Shown here: positions 55,690 to 64,000 of the stretch, piece after piece
Position numbering within the stretch: position 1 is the stretch's first letter
How the letters are laid out: every line of letters begins with the position of its first letter
From: Wolbachia endosymbiont of Ctenocephalides felis wCfeJ
GTDB lineage: Bacteria; Pseudomonadota; Alphaproteobacteria; Rickettsiales; Anaplasmataceae
Length of the DNA stretch: 64,000 nt
NCBI RefSeq assembly: GCF_012277315.1
Contig: NZ_CP051157.1
Span: forward strand, 62,001-126,000
Reading direction: 5' to 3'
Made by a program: the position numbers and the translations under genes
The notes under the pieces: model-generated
What the model was told of the DNA's origin: nothing
What the model saw: only the letters and a program-made list of their open reading frames with translations
Database searches by the model: none

Positions 55690-58572
55690 ATGGGAAGAAT
55701 TTTTACTGCTAACGTAGATGAGTCCTTTTTTGATGCACTGGTTCAGCACATATTTTCTGAATATAAGAAAGAAGAATTTGCTGAGGTAAAAATCATACTT
55801 CCCTGTAAAGGTGATGTGATAGCATTGCTGAATGCATTCAAGAATTACAGTGCTGAAAAATGCATAGTTTTGCCAGAGATAGTTTCACTAGAGAACATTG
55901 ATGAGGAAGACTTAATATTAAATCTTGATAGAGTTGAGGTTATCAAGCCAATAAAGAGGATACTGTTATTGATTGAGTTCATATTGGAGTGGAATAAAAG
56001 AAATAACGACAATTTTCCCATAGATTTAGCCTATAGTTTGCCATCACTGCTTCAGTGTGCCCAAATAACAGATCATTACCGATTCGATGAACATTCAAAA
56101 AAAATAGAAGATTTTATCAACTTACTTATTAAAACTTGGAATAAAACCTTAAAAGGTTTAGGAGTAGTGGATATATTAGAACATAAAAGTGACTATATAA
56201 ACAACATGATAGTCTCTTTACAGAAAGATCAGCATATAATCTTTGTTGGAATTGGAAAGGAGGAAATTTGCAAATCGCTGATCAAGGCTATATATGAATT
56301 ACCATTTGGACAAGTAATTTTACCTAACCTGAATTTGAAAATTAAAGAGAAAGATTGGAAATCACTTGATAAAAAACACTATCAATATTGCCTGAAAGAT
56401 CTTCTAGATTATTTAGATACAGATAGAAAGGATGTAAGTTTTCTGCCAGAAGCGTGTTCTGATGTCATTCCAGTGCTTGACACTGGGATGACACCATCTA
56501 CTACTCAAATTACCTGCAAATTACAATGTTCGTACACTAAAAATCAGAGGGCTGAAATGACAGGAAGTTCTAGAGAATATCTGGATTATATCTTCGATAC
56601 AACTGCTGATCTAAGTAAAGTTGGTGATAATCATATTGAAAATATCGAAGTCATCACTTGCGATTCAAGAGAGGAAGAAGCCCAGCTGGTATCATTAATT
56701 GTAGAGAATGAAGGTCATGAAAACGTTTCTTTGGTCGTTTTTGATAAATTACTTGCAGCTCGTGTGGTATGTTCTATATCGGAAAGCTACTCTTATGTAA
56801 CACTTCTACTTTACAGTATCGAAGTTTTAACCTCAAATTGGAACAGTGTGTCATTACTTTCACTTCTTAGACATAAACTAGTAACTTTTGGTTACACTGA
56901 AGAAGAATACGTTCGAATTTTATCTGAGTTTGAAATAGAGATATTACGCAGCTTTAATACAAATAGCCTGAGCGATATTATAAATGCTGTCAATGCCTGT
57001 GAAAAGCTGAAATATAAAGAGGATATATTGCTTATTATCAGTAAGTTGGAGGCTATATTCAGCTACTTAACAGATGTTATAAATCGCTCCATTTCTGATG
57101 TAGCAGCAGCTCATTTGCAGTGTGTCAATATGCTTTCTAATGTGGATTTTTCAAGGTTAAATAATGAAGTAGGTGATTTTATCTGTAATTTTTTGAATGC
57201 ATGCGAGGGTGTGGCAATTAAATGTTCCTTAGAGTTGTATAGCGAAGTTCTGGCATTCTTTTTAAAGAAAGAGTTTTTTTCCGCAGAAAACCACTTCAAT
57301 AAATTCAGTTTATATCACAATAAAGTTGTAATACTTGCTGGATTCAACGACGTACCAAGTTTCCAAAATCCATTTTTGAATGCGCTGACTAGAGAAAAAT
57401 TTAACCTTCCTTCTGTGCAAAAAGAACAGGGGTATTTTTTGTATACTCTGCGCAATTTGTTTGGTGCAAGCAAAGTTTATATTACAAGATTACTGAGCGA
57501 TAGGAAGTCAATTCTATTGCGTCGTTTGGAAGTCTTATTACAAGAACCAAAATATCCTTATCGCGATTGGCTAAGAATGCTGAATACACCTGAGCGTGTT
57601 GTTCCATGTACTCAGCCCGTGCCAAAGCCTCAAGCTGAAGTTAGAAAAGAAAAAATGCAAGTGATGTCTTGCAGTGCAATAGAAAAGCTAATTCGTAATC
57701 CTTATTCATTTTACGTTGAATATATACTGGGCCTTAAACAATTAAGAGACTTGAATCTTAAGCCATCGATATTGGAATTTGGCACTATGGTACATAACAT
57801 TCTTGCAAGATATTTACGCAACAAAAAGTCGCTGATGAGCATTGCACGAGAAGCATTCTCGACTAGTCAGTTTAGTTTTTCAAATATGTGGTGGGTAAGA
57901 CTGCAAAGGATAATTCAATCTTTTGTCGAACTTGATGGGAGTCGAAACGATGATATTGAGTTAGAAAAGAGCTTTTCCTATCCTATATCTCCCGTTTCAG
58001 CGCATGACACACAACTGTACGGATGCTGTACAACCTCCACTAAGAAGGGTGTCATCCCAGTGCCCCGACACTGGGATCCAGAAAACTTCAAACAATTGTA
58101 TAATGGAAACTGGATTCCAGTGTCAAGCACTGGAATGACAAAAGAAACTGCCTGGATGACAAATAGGGATCTGATCCCACAAGAAATTTTACTGACAGCA
58201 AGATGCGACAGAATTGAATATCTGCCAGATGGGCAAGTAGCAATTATAGACTATAAACTCGGCTCACCGCCTTCCAATGAGGAGGTTATGTCAGGATTTT
58301 TTCCGCAATTAATTTTACAAGCTTTAGCAGTAGAATACACAACAAAAAAGGAAGTTGCGGAGCTTGCTTATTGGAAGCTTGACTATGATAAAATAAAGGT
58401 TGTTGCTTTGAAGGATTATAGACAAAAAATGCAAGAATTTCAGAATGATCTGCCTGGTTTTTTATCTAATTATCTAAGTAATTCCACACCTTTTATTGCC
58501 TCTCCATATTTTGCTAAGTTCCTGAGGTTTAACAGCTATAAACAACTGGAAAGAGTAGGGGAGTGGTTGTAA
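55690..58572 (+). CDS. addB: AddB-like double-strand-break repair nuclease with two palindrome insertions
   Basis: 960 residues from the ATG at 55690; a TTG at 55678 is in frame. The helicase-like N-terminal two thirds is divergent. The C-terminal PD-(D/E)XK nuclease is clear: MSCSAIEKLIRNPYSFYVEY near 655, LEFGTMVHNILARYL, ARCDRIEYLPDG, AIIDYKLGSPP and FPQLILQALA. AddB works with AddA to resect broken ends; addA is not in the window. Two stretches are palindrome-encoded: residues about 257-292 and about 767-824. The second lies inside the nuclease region just before its metal-binding core, yet the frame is kept. Confidence 0.88.
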   Translation: MGRIFTANVDESFFDALVQHIFSEYKKEEFAEVKIILPCKGDVIALLNAFKNYSAEKCIVLPEIVSLENIDEEDLILNLDRVEVIKPIKRILLLIEFILEWNKRNNDNFPIDLAYSLPSLLQCAQITDHYRFDEHSKKIEDFINLLIKTWNKTLKGLGVVDILEHKSDYINNMIVSLQKDQHIIFVGIGKEEICKSLIKAIYELPFGQVILPNLNLKIKEKDWKSLDKKHYQYCLKDLLDYLDTDRKDVSFLPEACSDVIPVLDTGMTPSTTQITCKLQCSYTKNQRAEMTGSSREYLDYIFDTTADLSKVGDNHIENIEVITCDSREEEAQLVSLIVENEGHENVSLVVFDKLLAARVVCSISESYSYVTLLLYSIEVLTSNWNSVSLLSLLRHKLVTFGYTEEEYVRILSEFEIEILRSFNTNSLSDIINAVNACEKLKYKEDILLIISKLEAIFSYLTDVINRSISDVAAAHLQCVNMLSNVDFSRLNNEVGDFICNFLNACEGVAIKCSLELYSEVLAFFLKKEFFSAENHFNKFSLYHNKVVILAGFNDVPSFQNPFLNALTREKFNLPSVQKEQGYFLYTLRNLFGASKVYITRLLSDRKSILLRRLEVLLQEPKYPYRDWLRMLNTPERVVPCTQPVPKPQAEVRKEKMQVMSCSAIEKLIRNPYSFYVEYILGLKQLRDLNLKPSILEFGTMVHNILARYLRNKKSLMSIAREAFSTSQFSFSNMWWVRLQRIIQSFVELDGSRNDDIELEKSFSYPISPVSAHDTQLYGCCTTSTKKGVIPVPRHWDPENFKQLYNGNWIPVSSTGMTKETAWMTNRDLIPQEILLTARCDRIEYLPDGQVAIIDYKLGSPPSNEEVMSGFFPQLILQALAVEYTTKKEVAELAYWKLDYDKIKVVALKDYRQKMQEFQNDLPGFLSNYLSNSTPFIASPYFAKFLRFNSYKQLERVGEWL
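56459..56500. repeat. Short palindrome inside addB (first site)
   Basis: Hybrid element reading GATGTCATTCCAGTGCTTGA then CACTGGGATGACACC, giving DVIPVLDTGMTP. It mixes a type a left arm with a type b right arm. Confidence 0.85.
57990..58160. repeat. Palindrome set inside addB (second site)
   Basis: A type b palindrome (about 58049-58080) and a type a palindrome (about 58112-58140) are separated by about 30 nt and preceded by a degenerate copy. Peptides VIPVPRHWDPEN and NWIPVSSTGMT match those inside ribD. Confidence 0.9.
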
Positions 58573-58664
58573 AGCAAACCTAAGCCAAGTAGCTTAGAAG
58601 AGTATTACAGCATTAAAGGTAGTATAAAAAGATAACCATAGAGTAAAAGTGAATTTACAACAAA

Positions 58665-59495
58665 GGGTGTCATTCCAGCACGTGACGCTGGAATCCAGCC
58701 TTATTTTCACTTTTACGCAAAATCGAAAATAAGAGGTCTCTTATGTTCATCCACGCAAATAAGGTAAGCCTTATTTTCATTTTTATATAGAATCGAAAAT
58801 AAGAGATTTCTTATGTTCATCGAAGGGTGTCATTCCAGCGCGTGACGCTGGAATCCAGTGAAAAAGAAGACTAGATCCCAGTGTCGGAGCACTGGGATGA
58901 CATTATAGGTGGCTACTCGGATGACATCATTGGACTACTCAGATGACATCGTTGGGCCATTCGGATGACATCCATAACCCTGTCATTCCAGCGCTGGTCC
59001 ACTTTCTGAAGGTGTCATTCCAGTGCTTGACGCTGGAATCCAGCCTTATTTTCATTTTTACGCAAAATCGAAAATAAGAGGTTTCTTATGTTCATCCATA
59101 CAAATAGATAAAGCCTTATTTTCATTTTTATACAGAATCGAAAATAAGAGGTTTCTTATTTTCATCGAAGGGTGTCATTCCAGCGCGTGACGCTGGAATC
59201 CAGTGAAAAAGAAGACTAGATCCCAGTGTCGGAGCACTGGGATGACATTATAGGTGGCTACTCGGATGACATCATTGGACTACTCAGATGACATCGTTGG
59301 GCCATTCGGATGACATCCATAACCCTGTCATTCCAGCGCTGGTCCACTTTCTGAAGGTGTCATTCCAGTGCTTGACGCTGGAATCCAGCCTTATTTTCAT
59401 TTTTACGCAAAATCGAAAATAAGAGGTCTCTTATGTTCATCCATGCAAATAGATCAAGCCTTATTTTCATTTTTATATAAAATCGAAAATAAGAT
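58665..59495. repeat. Palindrome cluster with a 345-bp tandem duplication
   Basis: The block starting CGAAGGGTGTCATTCCAGCG at 58821 recurs at 59166, an offset of 345 bp, and the second copy runs nearly to 59495 with few changes. Each unit contains types a, b and c. The right edge lies inside lgt. Confidence 0.9.
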
Positions 59496-60233
59496 TACTC
59501 CCAGCAAAACCATGGGTACTGAAAGCAACTGGCCCATAGTCAAATCAAGCCATAAATAGCCAACTTGGTAGTCTGGTTCGCGGAAAAACTCAACTATAAA
59601 ACGCACTATTCCATACCACATAATTGCAATACCAGTTAATGCACCGCGGTATAGCCTTATTCTAGTCAAGAAAAACAGTAAATTTATAACTGCAAAAAAT
59701 AGCAATCCTTCCAAAAATGCCTCATAGAGCTGACTTGGGTGGCGTAGCAAATTATCACCACTTTCGGGAAATACCATGCCCCATGGCACAGTTGTAACTC
59801 TGCCAAATAACTCTCCGTTTATGAAGTTGCCTATGCGACCTAGAAATAAGCCTACGGGAACTCCGCAGGAAATTAAATCCAGCGTATAAAATATAGGAAT
59901 GTTATGTCTTTTACACGAAATTATTACTGCACACAAAGCTCCTATGGCACCACCGTGGAATGACATTCCTCCCCCCCAGGTTTTCAGTATCTCTACAGGA
60001 TTGCTCATATAAAAAACTGGATCGTATATCAACACGTAGCCAAGTCTACCTCCAAGGATAATACCTACAATAATGGCTGTTAACAATGAATCGTAAAAAC
60101 TCTTGGTAAATATTTTTTGGTTGTCCAATTTGTGTAAATACCAATATGCAAACACTATACCCAGAACATATGCTAAAGAATACCAATATATTGAGATTGG
60201 ACCGATGCTAAAAATTACTGGATTTAAAGACAT
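59454..60233 (-). CDS. lgt: Prolipoprotein diacylglyceryl transferase with repeat-derived C-terminus
   Basis: Attaches diacylglycerol to lipobox cysteines at the inner membrane. 259 residues, about seven membrane helices. HGGAIGAL near 93-100 and the signature GRIGNFINGELFGR near 131-144 hold the catalytic region; YEAFLEGLLFF and WYGIVRFIVEFFREPD follow. The last 12 codons (VILFSILYKNENKA region) and the TGA are encoded by a type c hairpin, so the original end was replaced. The protein is of normal length, so activity is probably kept. Four bases plus a gap of two separate it from smpB upstream. Confidence 0.93.
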   Translation of the reverse strand: MSLNPVIFSIGPISIYWYSLAYVLGIVFAYWYLHKLDNQKIFTKSFYDSLLTAIIVGIILGGRLGYVLIYDPVFYMSNPVEILKTWGGGMSFHGGAIGALCAVIISCKRHNIPIFYTLDLISCGVPVGLFLGRIGNFINGELFGRVTTVPWGMVFPESGDNLLRHPSQLYEAFLEGLLFFAVINLLFFLTRIRLYRGALTGIAIMWYGIVRFIVEFFREPDYQVGYLWLDLTMGQLLSVPMVLLGVILFSILYKNENKA

Positions 60234-60239
60234 ATCTTG

Positions 60240-60689
60240 CTATAAATCATTTTTAGACAGTCTACTTTTCTCACGATCCCACTCTCTTTGTTTTATGGTT
60301 GCTCTCTTGTCGTAGAGTTTTTTTCCTTTTGCAATGGCAATTTTAGTTTTTGCCAATCCTTTATCATTGAAATAAATTGAAAGTGGCACAACAGTTATTC
60401 CAGCAGTTTTAATTTGGCCAATGAGTTTATTTATCTCTTTTTTATGCAGGAGTAATTTACGTTCCCTTTTCGGCTTATGGTTTCTTTTGTTTGCAGCTTT
60501 ATATTCTGCAATATGCATATTGTGCAGCCATATTTCACCGTTTTTTTCGATAACGTAAGCGTCAGAAATGTTTGCTTTTCTTTCCCTCAGCGATTTAACT
60601 TCACTACTTAAGAGGACCATACCTGCTTCAAATTCTTCTAAGATGAAGTATTCAAACCTTGCTTTTCTATTTTCTGCAATGACTTCCAT
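60240..60689 (-). CDS. smpB: SsrA-binding protein SmpB
   Basis: Partner of tmRNA in rescuing stalled ribosomes. 149 residues: N-terminal [44 protein letters not shown] and the C-terminal basic tail [20 protein letters not shown] (quoted in parts of the protein). Full length. Lies just upstream of lgt on the same strand. Confidence 0.96.
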   Translation of the reverse strand: MEVIAENRKARFEYFILEEFEAGMVLLSSEVKSLRERKANISDAYVIEKNGEIWLHNMHIAEYKAANKRNHKPKRERKLLLHKKEINKLIGQIKTAGITVVPLSIYFNDKGLAKTKIAIAKGKKLYDKRATIKQREWDREKSRLSKNDL

Positions 60690-60969
60690 ATTTTAAAGAT
60701 ATCCCTTCAAGCTTTAGTATACTACAGGATTTTTAGCTTCCGCAGCAATTTTAAGAAGATAATATTGTAGAGAAACAAATACGTATAGCAAGACTAAAAG
60801 TAGAAAATGTGAATCTTATAAGTTATACCAATTTCCATGATGAGGGGTCTTATGGGGGTAGTTAAGTGATTTCTTTTAATATGCTGCCAAAAGTCTGTTA
60901 TGCAAGCAGTATCTTAGTTTTATCGCCATATTGTTCTTTTCAAAAAAGTGAGTGGAATCGCTAAGGGGC

Positions 60970-60998
60970 TTGACCTGATATTCATGAATTTTTAAACT
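60970..60998 (+). promoter_or_regulatory. Promoter for ruvAB
   Basis: TTGACC (60970-60975), 17 nt, TAAACT (60993-60998), about 22 nt before the ruvA ATG. The 330-nt gap upstream (60690-61019) shows no gene. No LexA-type box was recognised. Confidence 0.6.
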
Positions 60999-61019
60999 GG
61001 ACTCTATACAGTGCTAGAA

Positions 61020-61601
61020 ATGATAGGAAACCTAAGCGGAATAGTCGACGAAGTTCATAGCGATCATATAATCCTGAATGTAAATGATGTTGGCTATATA
61101 GTGTACCTTTCAGCCAAAACTTTAGGTGCATGCTCTACTGGAAGTAAAATAAAATTACTTATTGAAACCTATGCAAGCAGTAGAGAAAATATTACTCAGC
61201 TCTATGGTTTTATAAGCAAAGAAGAGCAGCAGTGCCTGCGCTTGCTTGTTAAAGTGAGCGGCGTTAGCTATAAAACTGCGATGTCCATTTTGAGTAAATT
61301 AACCCCAGAGCAGTTGTTTTTGGCAATTATGAATGAGGATAAAGTGGCGCTCAAGATGAGCGGACTTGGTTTGAAACTCATCAATCGAATTATTACGGAA
61401 CTGAGTGGCAAAGTAAGTAAATTAGAAGTAAATAACAATAACTTTCATCCAATCAAAGAGGATGCTGTTTCAGCTTTGATCAATCTTGGGTATGAGAAAG
61501 TGAAAGCTTATGATACGGTAAAAAAAATACAAGACGAATCACCAGACCTAGACACTAAGGACATTATTCGTGCTGCGCTTAGGGGGCTTTCAACATTATG
61601 A
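61020..61601 (+). CDS. ruvA: Holliday junction helicase subunit RuvA
   Basis: Tetramer that binds four-way junctions and loads RuvB. 193 residues from the ATG at 61020, which gives the family start MIGNLSG; a GTG at 61011 is in frame. N-terminal OB fold, then helix-hairpin-helix [17 protein letters not shown] and [16 protein letters not shown], and a C-terminal RuvB-binding domain [18 protein letters not shown]. Its stop overlaps the ruvB ATG by 4 nt. Confidence 0.95.
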   Translation: MIGNLSGIVDEVHSDHIILNVNDVGYIVYLSAKTLGACSTGSKIKLLIETYASSRENITQLYGFISKEEQQCLRLLVKVSGVSYKTAMSILSKLTPEQLFLAIMNEDKVALKMSGLGLKLINRIITELSGKVSKLEVNNNNFHPIKEDAVSALINLGYEKVKAYDTVKKIQDESPDLDTKDIIRAALRGLSTL

Positions 61602-62578
61602 AGTCAATATCATGTGGCAAAGAATATGCTGAAGATGCGCGTAATATAAACATCAGGCCTGAGCGACTCGATGATTTTGTTGGGCAAAAAGATTTAATAC
61701 AAAATTTAAAAGTATTTATAAGCGCTGCAAAAACGAGAACTGAAGCTTTGGATCATGTTTTACTACACGGTCCTCCAGGGCTTGGCAAAACAACTTTAGC
61801 ACAAATTGTCTCTAAAGAGTTAAGGGTTAGCTTTCGCGCTACTTCTGGTCCTTTACTTAATAAAGCTGGAGATTTAGCTGCAGTGCTTACCACTTTAAAT
61901 GCAAAAGATGTTTTGTTTATCGACGAAATCCATAGGTTAAATCGCAGCATTGAAGAAGTCTTATATACCGCCATGGAAGACTTTTGCTTAGATATACTGG
62001 TAGGCGAAGGCCCATCTACTCGCACTTTAAGGATAGATTTGCCACCATTTACGTTGGTTGGAGCAACAACGCGGCTTGGACTGCTTTCTGCACCGCTGAG
62101 GGATCGTTTTGGCATCCCTTTGCACCTTGAGTTTTATTCTTTTGAGGAATTGGTTGACATTATAAAAAGAGGTGCAAGAGTTCTTTCTGCTGAAATCGAA
62201 GAGAGTGCCATACGGGAAATTGCCTGCCGTGCACGCAGCACTCCAAGAATTGCTTTGAGGTTACTCAGAAGAATAAGAGATTTTGTTGAAGCGGAAGATG
62301 ATAAAAAAATTACCTATGAAATTGCTAACTCTGCGCTATCAAAATTGGGCATAGATAAGATGGGATTAAATAAATTAGATATGGATTATCTAGGATTTTT
62401 ATTCAACACCTCAGGACCTGTTGGAATCGATACCATATCTATCGCGTTATCTGAAGATGCTGGTAATATTGAAGAAACGGTAGAACCTTATTTAATCAAA
62501 ATCAGTTTTGTAAAGCGCACACCAAGAGGACGTGTTTTAACCGATCAAGCAAAGGAGTATTTGAGCCTTCGGTATTAA
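61598..62578 (+). CDS. ruvB: Holliday junction branch migration ATPase RuvB
   Basis: 326 residues: [11 protein letters not shown], Walker [15 protein letters not shown], Walker [11 protein letters not shown], sensor [18 protein letters not shown], arginine region [18 protein letters not shown] and winged helix ending TPRGRVL. Full length. Translationally coupled to ruvA through the ATGA overlap. Confidence 0.97.
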   Translation: MKSISCGKEYAEDARNINIRPERLDDFVGQKDLIQNLKVFISAAKTRTEALDHVLLHGPPGLGKTTLAQIVSKELRVSFRATSGPLLNKAGDLAAVLTTLNAKDVLFIDEIHRLNRSIEEVLYTAMEDFCLDILVGEGPSTRTLRIDLPPFTLVGATTRLGLLSAPLRDRFGIPLHLEFYSFEELVDIIKRGARVLSAEIEESAIREIACRARSTPRIALRLLRRIRDFVEAEDDKKITYEIANSALSKLGIDKMGLNKLDMDYLGFLFNTSGPVGIDTISIALSEDAGNIEETVEPYLIKISFVKRTPRGRVLTDQAKEYLSLRY

Positions 62579-62664
62579 ATAACTTTTCTGCCATAATTAG
62601 GTATTGACTAACTTATCTAGTACTTGCATGCTAAGATTATGTGTTAGCAATAATAGAGGAGTAC

Positions 62665-63723
62665 ATGCTAGACAAGATTAGAAAATTTTGGGAAGCTATT
62701 TATTTTCCAATTAAAGATAAAGTTAAAAATCCTTATGCACTTATGGTGGAAGAACCTTCTTTTGATACTGTACCTTCAAAGCCGAGTCGAAAAAAGCAGG
62801 AAGAGTGTCTTGTCCTTCTAAATAGTGAAGCAAGAGCAAACGATGGTTCTGATACGACTGTAACAGAAGGACTTTCTAGTGATTTGAGCACTCAGAATGT
62901 ACCTAAATCAACATTGGATAAAGACAAACATAAATATATCATTCTTGATGATGAGGAAGCATGGAATAGATTCTTTGTGTTGCAGAATGACCCTTCTGCT
63001 AATACCACTAATAAGAGAAAACCAGAACCTTACGTTCATAAAGATAGTGATGGTACGTATAAGTATACTACTCGAGGTGAGAATAAATATAAAGGTAAGG
63101 ATATTAGAGGCAGGGTTGCTGAATGCATTAAGCAAGAGATATCTGAAAATGCAAAAAATAATACTGTAAAATTTATAAGACTGAAAGAAGCCAAATTTGC
63201 TTCTATGAATGAAAATGGTATTGTTGAGCCTTCAGTAAGAATTATGCTGGGTGATAATAGTAAAGAGATAAATATGGTTGATATTCTAGGTGGTGATATG
63301 TGCAAAAAATGTCATGTAAGAGCAGTTACATTGATGCTGCCTACTGATGATCAATCTGAAAAAAGAGGAATACGTTGCCGAATTGATAATGATGGGAAAA
63401 GAATTTATGAAGTAGCAAATGGGTCGTATGAAATGACTCTAAAGTGGTACGTTGAAGGGAAAGAATGTAAAGTAAAAATTCTCATTAGTGATGATGGTTC
63501 TATAAAACTTGTCGAAGGCAATGGCATAACCGAAGAACAGTTACTTGCGCATAGAGAGGTGAAGGTAGGAAGGCAATACGAGTTAAAGTCTTTACATGAA
63601 GCATTAGCATCACAATTGCAACAAAAAAGTGCTGAAACAACGCAGGTTTTCCCACATCTGACAAACATAAACATGCCACCACAGCAACAAGCTTCTACTG
63701 CCCAAGCTAAGCAGGTAAAGTAG
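62665..63723 (+). CDS. Orphan hydrophilic protein
   Basis: 352 residues from the ATG at 62665, supported by GAGGAG five bases upstream; a GTG at 62641 is in frame. No family recognised. No signal peptide or membrane helix. The middle part (about 105-200) is Lys/Asn-rich, then comes a C-x-x-C (DMCKKCHV) near 220, a beta-rich block with [15 protein letters not shown] and [19 protein letters not shown], and a Gln/Ala-rich tail. The hydrophilic nature and lack of homologues I can recall suggest a Wolbachia-specific, possibly secreted, protein. Confidence 0.75.
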   Translation: MLDKIRKFWEAIYFPIKDKVKNPYALMVEEPSFDTVPSKPSRKKQEECLVLLNSEARANDGSDTTVTEGLSSDLSTQNVPKSTLDKDKHKYIILDDEEAWNRFFVLQNDPSANTTNKRKPEPYVHKDSDGTYKYTTRGENKYKGKDIRGRVAECIKQEISENAKNNTVKFIRLKEAKFASMNENGIVEPSVRIMLGDNSKEINMVDILGGDMCKKCHVRAVTLMLPTDDQSEKRGIRCRIDNDGKRIYEVANGSYEMTLKWYVEGKECKVKILISDDGSIKLVEGNGITEEQLLAHREVKVGRQYELKSLHEALASQLQQKSAETTQVFPHLTNINMPPQQQASTAQAKQVK

Positions 63724-63769
63724 TGAAGTTTCTAGTATAAGTTGCTTGCAAGTAATTTATACCTCTGTG

Positions 63770-64000
63770 ATGAGCAACATAATATTACCAAGAAGTTTTT
63801 ATGAACGACCAACTTTGGTTGTAGCTGGAGAATTGTTAGGAAAAACATTAAAGTTTTCTAACTTTAATGGAATAATAACTGAAGTTGAAGCCTATATAGG
63901 AATGGATGATCCAGCTTGTCATGCAGCACGAGGTTATACCAATCGAACCTCAGTAATGTTTGGCACACCGGGGTTTTCATATGTGTACTTTATATATGGA
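63770..64000 (+). CDS. 3-methyladenine DNA glycosylase (AAG/MPG family), 5' part
   Basis: 77 codons open to the window end. [20 protein letters not shown] then [20 protein letters not shown] with the catalytic-type Glu and the damaged-base pocket, and [21 protein letters not shown] match the AAG family start. It excises alkylated bases. The 3' end is outside the window. Confidence 0.93.
   Translation, partial: MSNIILPRSFYERPTLVVAGELLGKTLKFSNFNGIITEVEAYIGMDDPACHAARGYTNRTSVMFGTPGFSYVYFIYG

Noticed and set aside
59368-59559. Plus-strand frame over the lgt 3' end
   Set aside because: It is repeat sequence followed by antisense lgt; lgt has conserved family motifs.

Overview
The window looks like the chromosome of an insect-type Wolbachia (Alphaproteobacteria, Rickettsiales, Anaplasmataceae). 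The evidence is the AT-rich sequence, single-copy housekeeping genes scattered in small groups with no large operons, ankyrin-repeat and other effector-like genes, many dispersed palindromic repeats, and palindromes inserted in frame inside essential genes. The supergroup or strain cannot be fixed from this sequence alone.

Layout. 0-1.4 kb: 5' end of a comM-like gene, a palindrome cluster, an RDD membrane protein and tRNA-Leu(CAA). 1.5-8.7 kb: dnaB, an orphan membrane protein, metG, an rpiB-ubiG fusion and dnaG. 8.7-9.8 kb: repeats. 9.8-17.2 kb: a TolA-like protein, a membrane protein with a collagen-like tail, ribD-dgt, an IscA/ErpA-type Fe-S protein with an acidic insert, lolD, a tiny lipoprotein, a hydrolase and a cysteine desulfurase. 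17.2-18.0 kb: repeats. 18-27 kb: purD, serS, a membrane-anchored Ulp1-like cysteine protease, dusB, recJ, an orphan membrane protein, a membrane-anchored cytochrome c and a hydrolase. 27-30.6 kb: a repeat island with an IS110-family element, a candidate bridge RNA, a tandem array with a period of about 160 bp and two inverted 430-bp repeats. 30.6-41 kb: rsmD, a membrane alpha/beta hydrolase, a COQ9-like gene, murD, ferredoxin, a DUF2125-like gene, ccmH, fumC and two ankyrin genes. 41-54.9 kb: an MFS transporter, a MITE-like element, ppiD, trcR, rho, gpmI, fabD, rpmE, nadK, a four-TM protein and an efflux adaptor. 55-64 kb: repeat, addB, a duplicated palindrome block, lgt, smpB, ruvAB, an orphan protein and the start of a 3-methyladenine glycosylase gene.

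Functionally the window is mostly information processing (dnaB, dnaG, addB, recJ, ruvAB, rho, metG, serS, rsmD, dusB, smpB, rpmE). It also holds envelope and respiratory biogenesis genes (murD, lgt, lolD, ccmH, cytochrome c, ubiG, COQ9) and cofactor or nucleotide synthesis genes (ribD, nadK, purD). Candidate host-interaction genes are the Ulp1-like protease, the ankyrin proteins, the collagen-like protein and several orphan membrane proteins.

Three kinds of repeat recur. (1) Short palindromes: type a has arms ATTCCAGCG/CGCTGGAAT, type b has arms ATCCCAGTG/CACTGGGAT. Both match what the literature calls Wolbachia palindromic elements (WPE). (2) Type c, hairpins with arms CTTATTTTC/GAAAATAAG. 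(3) A dispersed repeat of about 430 bp, in five copies, itself built from modules of about 145 bp. Types a and b are inserted in frame in metG, ribD, murD, addB and a small orphan gene. A type c element supplies the last codons and stop of lgt.

The most novel-looking items are the candidate IS110 bridge RNA, the repeated use of one WPE reading frame in different proteins, the membrane-anchored Ulp1-like protease, the acidic-insert IscA-like protein and a 53-residue lipoprotein resembling VirB7.
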